A DNA stretch of 7,358 nucleotides from Microcaldota archaeon. Lineage in GTDB: Archaea; Micrarchaeota; Micrarchaeia; Micrarchaeales; Micrarchaeaceae. Both the position numbers and the translations under genes were made by a program. This document shows positions 1 through 5,650 of the stretch, piece by piece. Position 1 is the stretch's first letter. Each line of letters opens with the position of its first letter. The notes under the pieces were generated by a model. That model worked only from the letters and a program-made list of their open reading frames with translations. It searched no databases and was not told the DNA's origin. The stretch spans positions 1-7,358 of the forward strand of contig JASHUQ010000107.1 in NCBI GenBank assembly GCA_030039935.1, in the 5' to 3' direction.

Positions 1-234
1 ATAGGAAAGGATGGAGTGATGGCAAGATACGGACTCTATTCCGGATTGTTTCTTCCGCAAGTTGCTGTAGAGCAGAAATGGAATGAGAAGAAGTTTCTTG
101 AAGAGGTCTGTGCAAAGGCTGGAATCCCGTCAAACTACTGGATGCAACCAAGTGTAAAAATATTCAAGTTTCAAACCCAGGTGTTCCGTGAAGAGGAACC
201 AGGCGGAAAAGTAATAGAAGTGAAAAGCATTTAA
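1..234 (+). CDS. AMMECR1-family protein, C-terminal part (5' end cut by window edge)
   Basis: The reading frame is open from base 1 (codons for IGKDGVMARYGLYSG onward) to TAA at 232-234, giving 77 residues, so the real start lies upstream. The residues match the C-terminal half of archaeal AMMECR1 proteins: the IGKDG turn, a GLFLPQVAVE segment, a helix ending in KAGIPSNYW, and a closing strand VKIFKFQTQVFREEEPGG. In the family this is a small cytosolic alpha/beta protein of unsettled biochemical function. It is the A component of the AmmeMemoRadiSam set (AMMECR1, MEMO1, radical SAM). A MEMO1-family gene lies at 5651-6487, which supports the family call. A GTG at 16 and an ATG at 19 could be mistaken for starts, but the conserved family sequence begins upstream of them. 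The tRNA gene begins 11 bp after the stop, so the two may be co-transcribed. The family identity is firm; the function is not known from sequence. Confidence 0.9.
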   Translation: MGKDGVMARYGLYSGLFLPQVAVEQKWNEKKFLEEVCAKAGIPSNYWMQPSVKIFKFQTQVFREEEPGGKVIEVKSI

Positions 235-245
235 TTTCTTATATT

Positions 246-320
246 GGGCCCGTAGCTTAGTCTGGTTGGAGCGTTCGACTGATAATCGAAAGGTCGGGAG
301 TTCAAATCTCCCCGGGCCCA
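246..320 (+). tRNA. tRNA-Ile, anticodon GAT
   Basis: A full cloverleaf can be drawn by hand. The acceptor stem 246-252 pairs perfectly with 313-319, leaving discriminator A at 320. The D stem 255-258 pairs with 269-272 (one G-T). The anticodon stem 274-278 pairs with 286-290 around the loop CTGATAA, with GAT at 281-283. The variable loop is 291-295. The T stem 296-300 pairs with 308-312 around the loop TTCAAAT. The anticodon GAT reads Ile codons ATC and ATT. There is no intron at the usual 37/38 site and no encoded CCA, since the bases after the discriminator are TCA; the CCA end must be added by nucleotidyltransferase, as is common in archaea. It is 11 bp downstream of the AMMECR1 stop and 54 bp upstream of the next ATG. 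Confidence 0.97.
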
Positions 321-327
321 TCAAAAC

Positions 328-340
328 AAATATATATCTT
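328..340 (+). promoter_or_regulatory. candidate TATA box for the TFB-like gene
   Basis: An AT-rich run, aaatatatatctt, lies 35-47 bp upstream of the ATG at 375, between the tRNA and the gene. Archaeal TATA boxes usually sit about 25 bp before the transcript start, so this position predicts a start near 355-360 and a short leader. A weak purine stretch (GGTGG at 357-361) precedes the ATG by 13 bp and could be a poor Shine-Dalgarno match. The call rests on composition and spacing only. Confidence 0.4.
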
Positions 341-374
341 ATTCGCTTAACTCACTGGTGGTTTTGGTAGTAAT

Positions 375-1439
375 ATGGTAAGCAAAAGCGAAAAACGACC
401 TCAGGTGAGCAAGACAATAAATGCCTTTTTTGCTGTTGCGAGAGGAACGAGATTTGGAAAGGATTTCGAAGGCGCAAGGCCAATACTATCATCGCTTGGT
501 CTTCCTGGCCAGGCAATGAGGAGCATTGCAAAAATGATATATAATGCCCAGCAAATGAATTTGAAAGAAAGCCCAAACGTAATAGTTGCTGGCGCTGTCT
601 GCGCACTTTGCATAGCGCATGAAAAGGGATTCGATTATGAGAAGGTTGCGAAGGCAATGCGCGCAAACGTATCCAATGTAAGGAATGTCGCAAGTATTTT
701 CACTCAACCTACTAGGAAAAGGGCAGAAGTTCAGAAAGCACCGGCTAAGCAAGCCAATTCAAGTGCTGCAAAACCAAAGAAACCTTCGATTGCAAACCAG
801 GACTTAGAAAAGTTGACCTCAAGATTGAGAACTGAGCTAACAGCTGCAATTGGAGCTGAGCAGGAAAGAATGGCAGATGAGCTAAAAGAGGCTATTGAAT
901 CAAGATTCAAGGAATTACAGGTCGGCCTAAGCAAGCGAGAAGATAACAATGGCGCAAGCGAAAGACTTGAGGAACTGGATTCAATTGTTCAAAAGGCTGA
1001 CAGCCATGTTCTCAAGATGCTCCAGAATGATAATTGGTGGCTTCACATAAAGGCCGCAGCAGAGGTATTAAGAGAAACTGCATTCCAGAGGGATGCGCAG
1101 AGAAGCATGCTAAGGATGATCTACACATATGGATATGAAGGAGGACTTGGAAGAGGCCATGCTGAGATATGCATGGCATGTGCATATATGGCGGCTCTTG
1201 ATTACGGACATTCGCTCAACTTTGAAAAGGCATTAGAGCGTGCAAGGGTCACCGAACCAAGAATTAAGATTGTTGCAATCCAGCTTGCGCTGCACGATTT
1301 AACAAAGCTTCCATCTATGAGGATACTGGAGGGACTTGGCATTGCCGAGAGTGGCAGGATTAAATCAGGATATCTGCTACACGAGCAATCCGTTGCTGCT
1401 AAAAACACCACAAACGCAAAAAGCAGGGCAGCAGCTTAA
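375..1439 (+). CDS. TFB-like protein with two cyclin-type repeats separated by a coiled coil
   Basis: This 354-residue protein has no recognised name. Residues about 33-110 read like a TFIIB/TFB cyclin repeat: the LGLPGQAMRSIAKMIYNAQ helix, then SPNVIVAGAVCALCIAHEKG, then a VAKAMRANVSNVRNV recognition-like helix. Residues about 235-310 repeat the pattern (AQRSMLRMIYTYGYEGGLGR, MACAYMAALDYGHS, ALERARVTEPRIKIVAIQL). Between them lie a Lys/Ala/Pro-rich linker (about 111-140) and a charged helix likely to form a coiled coil (about 141-210, LEKLTSRLRTEL to RFKELQVGL). Ordinary TFB has an N-terminal zinc ribbon and two adjacent repeats; here there is no CxxC ribbon and the repeats are about 120 residues apart. 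The tail is low-complexity Ala/Lys/Ser. A DNA-binding or transcription-associated role is inference from the fold guess; a cyclin-fold scaffold is an alternative. The stop overlaps the convergent nuclease gene by 4 bp in the shared TTAA. Confidence 0.65.
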   Translation: MVSKSEKRPQVSKTINAFFAVARGTRFGKDFEGARPILSSLGLPGQAMRSIAKMIYNAQQMNLKESPNVIVAGAVCALCIAHEKGFDYEKVAKAMRANVSNVRNVASIFTQPTRKRAEVQKAPAKQANSSAAKPKKPSIANQDLEKLTSRLRTELTAAIGAEQERMADELKEAIESRFKELQVGLSKREDNNGASERLEELDSIVQKADSHVLKMLQNDNWWLHIKAAAEVLRETAFQRDAQRSMLRMIYTYGYEGGLGRGHAEICMACAYMAALDYGHSLNFEKALERARVTEPRIKIVAIQLALHDLTKLPSMRILEGLGIAESGRIKSGYLLHEQSVAAKNTTNAKSRAAA

Positions 1440-2365
1440 TATGGCATTGCATCGTATCCTTTTTCTACAAGGTTCTCAGCAAGCGCAAGCCTGTTTGGTC
1501 CATATGTAAGAACTTTCCTTGCCCCAGTTTCATTTATGTAGTCCATGCATTGCCTGAAGTCAGCATGGTCGCTAAGAGGAAACTGCACATCTGTATTGAA
1601 TGTCATCATTTTTGCAAATCCTGTTGCAACCGCAGTGTAAATCCTTTTGTTGTAAAGTTCAGATAATGCTGCGGCCATAGTGTTTAGGATAGAGTTCTCT
1701 ACAACTGCAACAAAGTTTCCCCTCAACACCATTTGGTAGTCATCGTTTCCTTCATATGCTGAGGTATAATCGAGTTTTATCCCATTTCTCTTGTAGACTC
1801 CGTTTACCTTGCTTATTTTCTTGCTCACTATTGGAAACACTCCATTTTCATTTAGTATAGATATCAGCTCCTGCGCCTTTCCAAGCGCATATGTTCCGAA
1901 TAAGACAATGCCGTCATGAAGCTTCAAGTCTGTCCAGTATCTTATGGAGTCTTCAACATCATTCCTTTCATCAAATTCCACATCTTTCTGGTAATATGTT
2001 GAGTCAACAATCAGAGTGTCTGCTTCCTCTATCTCTATTGCTTCACAGGATCTCGACTTTTGAAGCTGGTAATCACCAGTGTAAACAACCTTCCTTCCGT
2101 TCTTTTCATCATTTACAACAATCTGCTTTGATCCAAGAATGTGTCCTGCGTTTATGAGCCTAATCTCTTTTGGGATCTCATATTCTTGTTGGTTTTCAAT
2201 ATCTCTCATTTCTCTGAGAAGCTCATTTGTTACTCTGCTTGCAAGTATCCTCTTTGACGATTTTGCAGCTGATATGTGATCAGAATGCGCATGGGATATA
2301 AAATCTATATCAGAACCTTTTTCCCTTTTATCCAATGATATGAAATGGTCATTAATCTGAATCAT
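1436..2365 (-). CDS. metallo-beta-lactamase fold nuclease, beta-CASP/COG1236-like
   Basis: This 309-residue protein is read from the ATG at 2365; the codon just upstream is an in-frame TTG. A purine-rich GAAGG at 2377-2373 gives a weak ribosome site. Metal-binding motifs are in order: HAHSDH (H25, H27, D29, H30), GHILGS (H75) and YTGDY (D98). Beta-CASP-type elements follow: DSTY (D121), GTYALGKAQEL at 157-167, and LSDHADF with H267. These resemble archaeal COG1236 proteins, a group including RNA 3'-end processing factors and DNA-ligase-associated exonucleases, so a cytosolic zinc-dependent nuclease acting on RNA or DNA is expected. The usual motif C histidine near the C-terminus appears replaced: the segment reads VLTYGPNRLAL, with Tyr288 where family members often have His-Gly. 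Substrate cannot be told from sequence. It converges on the TFB-like gene and diverges from trxB. Confidence 0.85.
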   Translation of the reverse strand: MIQINDHFISLDKREKGSDIDFISHAHSDHISAAKSSKRILASRVTNELLREMRDIENQQEYEIPKEIRLINAGHILGSKQIVVNDEKNGRKVVYTGDYQLQKSRSCEAIEIEEADTLIVDSTYYQKDVEFDERNDVEDSIRYWTDLKLHDGIVLFGTYALGKAQELISILNENGVFPIVSKKISKVNGVYKRNGIKLDYTSAYEGNDDYQMVLRGNFVAVVENSILNTMAAALSELYNKRIYTAVATGFAKMMTFNTDVQFPLSDHADFRQCMDYINETGARKVLTYGPNRLALAENLVEKGYDAMPY

Positions 2366-2395
2366 CAAGTCGCCTTCTTCAAATCACTGAGAAGG

Positions 2396-2404
2396 TTATT
2401 AAAT
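2396..2404. promoter_or_regulatory. candidate shared TATA-like element for the nuclease gene and trxB
   Basis: The 71-bp divergent spacer contains ttattaaat, centred 37 bp before the trxB ATG at 2437 and 35 bp before the nuclease ATG at 2365. It is AT-rich on both strands, so TBP could in principle load it in either orientation. A second AT stretch, aaatatac (2420-2427), lies only 10-17 bp before the trxB ATG, too close for a normal archaeal TATA box driving that gene, but it could serve the minus strand. Evidence is spacing and composition only. Confidence 0.3.
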
Positions 2405-2436
2405 CCTTTGAACAAGAACAAATATACTGTGTTCTA

Positions 2437-4548
2437 ATGGTTGAGAATGTAATAATTATAGGATCAGGGCCCGCAGGGCTTAGTGCAGCGATCTACACTT
2501 CAAGAGAGGAATTTAATCCTCTTGTTATTGCTGGTGCTATATCTGGAGGACAGCTTCTTCTTACAACAACGGTTGACAACATGCCAGGCTTTCCAGAAGG
2601 AATACAAGGGCCAGAGATAATAGAAAGGATGGAAAAGCAGGCGGCAAGGTTCGGGACAAGGTTCATAAAAGAGAATGTTACAGATGTTGACTTCTCAAAG
2701 AGGCCATTCAGAGTATTTGTGGGAAGCAAGGCATACGAAGCGAATTCTGTGATATTGGCAACAGGGGCAAATGCGAAGCTTCTAGGAATACCGTCAGAAA
2801 TGAAGTTTATGGGAGTGGGAGTAAGCACATGCGCTACGTGCCTGACACCATCATCACTTATAGTAGCGAATGCATCTACAAAGGAAATATCATCTATAAT
2901 GACAGGCTCTAGAGTTCTCACAATAGATGGATCATTTAGAAAAGTTTCTGAAATCATGACACGTAAATACAAAGGACGATTGATATCATTTAAAACAAGA
3001 TATTTTAGATCTGAGTTAACAGAACTAACACCAAATCATGAGGTACTAGTAATGAGGTTAGAAAGAGGCACTGGTCCTTATTACTGGAAGATGAAATGGA
3101 TAGGACCTACCTGGTCTCCAGCTAGCGATTTAAAGATAAATGACATGGTTTTGTACCCAATACCTCAAGAAATTAAGAAATCACCAATAATAAATATATC
3201 TAAGGAATTAAACCTAAATGTTGATCAACATGGAAAGGTAATGCTGAAAAACGAAACTTATTCGTCTCACCGTATAAAAAATTTGGTAAAGGTTGATAAA
3301 CAACTAGCAAGATTATTTGGATATTACTTATCAGAAGGATTCGCGCACGAAAGAGGAATATCATTCGCATTTTCCTCTAAGGAATATACCTATGCTAATG
3401 AATGCGCTAAGATAATAAAAAAACATTTTGGCATTACATCTACAATCAAAAAAGAAAATTCAGTGATTCGTATAACTGCGCATTCCAAAATTTTAAGCTT
3501 ATTATTTGATAAATTTTTTGGTACCTATTCTTCTGAAAAACATTTACCTCACGAATATGCATTAGTGGAGAAAGAGATACAAAAGGAAATAATATTAGGG
3601 ATGTGGCGTGGTGATGGATGCATGCGGAAAAAAGATTTTATAATAACGACTAGCTCGCGTGAACTTGTTGAGCAGTTGAAATTAATGCTACTTCGTTTAG
3701 GTGTACTTCCTGGTGTCGAAAAAAGAAAATTTGATACGCTTAGACTCAGCAATATTGACGGTCGCAAGGCCGAATTCAAGAGCGATGTCTACCAGCTTAT
3801 TGTTGGAGGGCCTTGGCTAAAACAAATGAGCAAAATCGTCGAAGAGCAACATCCTATATTAAAACATAGATCAAGGATGAATTTCCATGCATTTCTTACA
3901 AAAACCCATGCAATATTGCCGATAAAAGAAATACGAAAGAGGGAATATAATGGATTGGTATACAACCTTGCCGTATCAGGAAATAACACATATGTTACAA
4001 CTAATAGCATAGTTCATAATTGCGACGGGCCTTTTTTCAAAAACAAGGATGTTGCTGTTATCGGAGGAGGAGATACAGCAATGGAAGACTCGCTATTCCT
4101 TACGAAGTTCTGCACGAGCGTAACAATAATACACAGAAGGGACCAATTCAGGGCAAGCAAGATAATGCAGCAAAAGGTACTGAGCAATCCGAAAATAAAA
4201 GTGTTGTGGAATACTGAGGTTGAAGAAATACTTGGAGACTCAAAGACGCTCAAGGTCAGTGGAATTAAAGTAAAAGATGCAAAAAACAACAAGACATCAA
4301 CACTTAAAGTTGAAGGTGTGTTTGTTGCAATTGGACATTCTCCAAACACAGGATTCCTAAAAGGAAAGATAAAGCTTGATGAGCTTGGCTACATTGTTAC
4401 AAGGAATGAGGTGCTTACTGACATAGATGGAATTTTTGTGGCTGGAGATGATGCTGATAGATATTACAGACAGGCGGGAACAGCTGCTGCAAGTGGAATA
4501 AAGGCTGCATTAAGAGTCAGGGATTACCTCCAAAACATGAAGAAATAG
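2437..4548 (+). CDS. trxB: thioredoxin reductase precursor containing an intein
   Basis: The 703-codon frame encodes a 309-residue thioredoxin reductase split by a 394-residue intein (residues 135-528). The N-extein carries the FAD-binding GSGPAG (residues 9-14), SGGQL, a PGFPEGIQGPE segment, the ILATGA motif, and the approach to the active site, GVSTCAT. The C-extein resumes with CDGPFFKNKDVAV, GGGDTA (543-548, NADPH domain), HRRDQFR (566-572, the HRRxxxR pattern that contacts the NADPH phosphate) and GIFVAGD near the FAD-binding C-terminal region. Splicing rebuilds CATCDG, the redox-active disulfide (C132 and C529). The mature length matches the family norm of about 305-320 residues. The enzyme passes electrons from NADPH through FAD to thioredoxin in the cytosol. 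It starts at ATG 2437 with no clear Shine-Dalgarno site, suggesting a short-leader transcript. All 14 extein Arg codons are AGA/AGG, unlike the intein. The stop TAG directly abuts the dinB stop. Confidence 0.96.
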   Translation: MVENVIIIGSGPAGLSAAIYTSREEFNPLVIAGAISGGQLLLTTTVDNMPGFPEGIQGPEIIERMEKQAARFGTRFIKENVTDVDFSKRPFRVFVGSKAYEANSVILATGANAKLLGIPSEMKFMGVGVSTCATCLTPSSLIVANASTKEISSIMTGSRVLTIDGSFRKVSEIMTRKYKGRLISFKTRYFRSELTELTPNHEVLVMRLERGTGPYYWKMKWIGPTWSPASDLKINDMVLYPIPQEIKKSPIINISKELNLNVDQHGKVMLKNETYSSHRIKNLVKVDKQLARLFGYYLSEGFAHERGISFAFSSKEYTYANECAKIIKKHFGITSTIKKENSVIRITAHSKILSLLFDKFFGTYSSEKHLPHEYALVEKEIQKEIILGMWRGDGCMRKKDFIITTSSRELVEQLKLMLLRLGVLPGVEKRKFDTLRLSNIDGRKAEFKSDVYQLIVGGPWLKQMSKIVEEQHPILKHRSRMNFHAFLTKTHAILPIKEIRKREYNGLVYNLAVSGNNTYVTTNSIVHNCDGPFFKNKDVAVIGGGDTAMEDSLFLTKFCTSVTIIHRRDQFRASKIMQQKVLSNPKIKVLWNTEVEEILGDSKTLKVSGIKVKDAKNNKTSTLKVEGVFVAIGHSPNTGFLKGKIKLDELGYIVTRNEVLTDIDGIFVAGDDADRYYRQAGTAAASGIKAALRVRDYLQNMKK
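2839..4020 (+). mobile_element. class 1 intein with LAGLIDADG homing endonuclease, inserted in the TrxR CATC motif
   Basis: This in-frame 394-residue insertion begins at Cys (codon 2839-2841, followed by LTPSSLIV) and ends VHN (4012-4020) before Cys+1 (4021-4023). Block B is TPNH (3028-3039), with T64 and H67 of the intein. Block F/G is NGLVYNLAVSGNNTYVTTNS followed by IVHN; the block F position that is often His reads Asn. Blocks C and E of a DOD endonuclease are LFGYYLSEG (3313-3339, acidic E166) and LGMWRGDG (3595-3618, acidic D259), so both catalytic acids appear present. It self-splices by Cys1 acyl shift, transfer to Cys+1, and Asn cyclisation; the endonuclease would cut intein-free trxB alleles to drive homing. 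It is AT-richer than its host (two sampled 60-bp lines 27% and 30% GC versus 45% and 40% in the exteins). Ten of its 23 Arg codons are CGN. Boundaries are certain from the restored TrxR motif; activity is inferred. Confidence 0.95.
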
Positions 4549-5601
4549 CTACGATAGGGAGCGCTGTCCTCCCCTATTGACTAATGAAGAGACTCGTACT
4601 CCTACCTTTCTCACAGGCTTTTCATTTACAAGATCTTTTATCAAAGAGCTTGCAGTCTTGAGCACAAGCTCTTCTGATCCGGAATAATTGCTGAATGTTC
4701 TGCTCTTTATCTTGTCTGTGAAGTCAAAGTACCTTGCCTTTACGCCAATAGTCTTGAACACAACATTCCTTTTCTTTACATCTTCGATTACCTCCTTTGC
4801 AAGCTTCTCTATCATTTTATTAATATCGTCAATCTTGTCAGTGTTCCTTTCAAGGGTTCTTTCCCTGCTTATCGAGACAATGTTTGAATTTTCAACTATA
4901 ACGCTGTTGTCCTTCCCGTTTGCAAGCGTGAACAATTCCTTTCCAAATGAGCCAAGCATGTCTATGAGTACCATAGGGTCTGTCTTTGCCAGCTCTTCTA
5001 TCGTCTTGATTTTTATTGAATTGAGCTTGTCCCTCGTTTTCGGCCCAATCCCAGGTATCTTCTCTACTGGTTTGTCGTTAAGGAATTCCTGTATCTTCTC
5101 TTCTTCTACTGCCTTTAGCCCATCGGGCTTTGCCGCATCGCAGACCATCTTAGCAAATATCTTGCCTTTGCTTACCCCTATTGTGCACGGCAGGCCTAAC
5201 TTCTCCTTTATATTTTTCTTTATCTCTTCTCCAAGCTTCATTGCTTCTTTGTAATCATTCACATCTATTTCCATTACAGCCTCGTCTATGCTGTCAACCT
5301 CCATCTTCAGCTTATAAGATGAAAGGAACTCCATTATCCTGTTCGATACATTTTCATAGTAGTCCCAGTCGGCCTGTATGTATTCCAACTTGGGATTCAG
5401 CTTGTATGCGTCTCTCGTTGGCATTGCGCTGTGCACTCCAAACTTCCTTGCCTCCCTATTGCAAGTCTGCACAACCCCTTTCATCATGCTCTCTTTTGGC
5501 GCAGAGCCAACAACAAGGGGTTTTCCCTTGAACTCAGGATGCCTTACCTCTTCGCACGCAGCAAAGAAGTGGTCCATGTCAAGGTAGAGCATAAGCTTCA
5601 A
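4549..5601 (-). CDS. dinB: Y-family DNA polymerase IV (DinB/Dpo4 type)
   Basis: This 350-residue translesion polymerase has the Y-family catalytic triad: D8 in LYLDMDHFFAA, and D106 and E107 in VDSIDEA. F13 sits at the steric-gate position that excludes ribonucleotides. Other landmarks are the finger segment REARKFGVHSAMP (49-61), TIGVSKGKIFAK (140-151), AAKPDGL, the thumb helix-hairpin-helix KIPGIGPKTRDKL (181-193), and a little-finger domain with SRERTLERN (245-253). The chosen start is TTG at 5601, which places the first Asp at residue 8, as in E. coli DinB; the ATG at 5592 would leave only four residues before it and shorten the first strand. The protein bypasses damaged template bases, normally with help from the PCNA clamp. 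The C-terminus ends QRSLS, which looks like the first part of a PIP box (QxxLxxFF) lacking the aromatic pair. The stop abuts that of trxB with no gap. Confidence 0.95.
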   Translation of the reverse strand: MKLMLYLDMDHFFAACEEVRHPEFKGKPLVVGSAPKESMMKGVVQTCNREARKFGVHSAMPTRDAYKLNPKLEYIQADWDYYENVSNRIMEFLSSYKLKMEVDSIDEAVMEIDVNDYKEAMKLGEEIKKNIKEKLGLPCTIGVSKGKIFAKMVCDAAKPDGLKAVEEEKIQEFLNDKPVEKIPGIGPKTRDKLNSIKIKTIEELAKTDPMVLIDMLGSFGKELFTLANGKDNSVIVENSNIVSISRERTLERNTDKIDDINKMIEKLAKEVIEDVKKRNVVFKTIGVKARYFDFTDKIKSRTFSNYSGSEELVLKTASSLIKDLVNEKPVRKVGVRVSSLVNRGGQRSLS

Positions 5602-5629
5602 GAAATCACAGATTACATTATACTTGAGA

Positions 5630-5639
5630 ATTATTAATT
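5630..5639. promoter_or_regulatory. candidate shared TATA-like element for dinB and the MEMO1-family gene
   Basis: The 49-bp divergent spacer holds an AT-only core, attattaatt, about 29-38 bp before the dinB TTG at 5601 and 21-30 bp before the third in-frame ATG (5660) of the MEMO1-family gene. A second possibility is ttacattata (5613-5622), 29-38 bp before the ATG at 5651. Either fits archaeal TATA spacing for a near-leaderless transcript. The choice cannot be settled by eye. Confidence 0.28.
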
Positions 5640-5650
5640 GTGCTTGATAA

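Noticed and set aside
1436..1439. Overlap of the TFB-like and nuclease genes as a sign of a frameshift or sequencing error.
   Set aside because: Both C-termini look natural and other convergent pairs in the window show the same compact design, so a shared TTAA is a normal overlap.
2493..2972. Minus-strand open frame of 159 codons inside trxB.
   Set aside because: It spans both extein and intein DNA and shows no motif, while the plus strand is clearly thioredoxin reductase.
2839..4020. Insertion in trxB as a group I or group II intron, or as a separate endonuclease gene.
   Set aside because: The frame stays open through both junctions and the ends carry protein-splicing residues (Cys1, TxxH, His-Asn, Cys+1), so it is an intein rather than an RNA intron or an independent gene.
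4549..4551. Possible TAG readthrough (such as pyrrolysine) extending DinB to QRSLS-X-LF, which would resemble a PIP box.
   Set aside because: The extension runs only 12 more residues into the antisense of trxB before a TAA, and no stop-readthrough signal or family evidence supports it. The match of two residues is easily chance.
4688..5254. Long plus-strand open frame of 188 codons opposite dinB.
   Set aside because: It is rich in Ser, Phe, Leu and Ile in the pattern expected of the complement of a Lys/Glu-rich gene, and the opposite strand encodes a clear polymerase.
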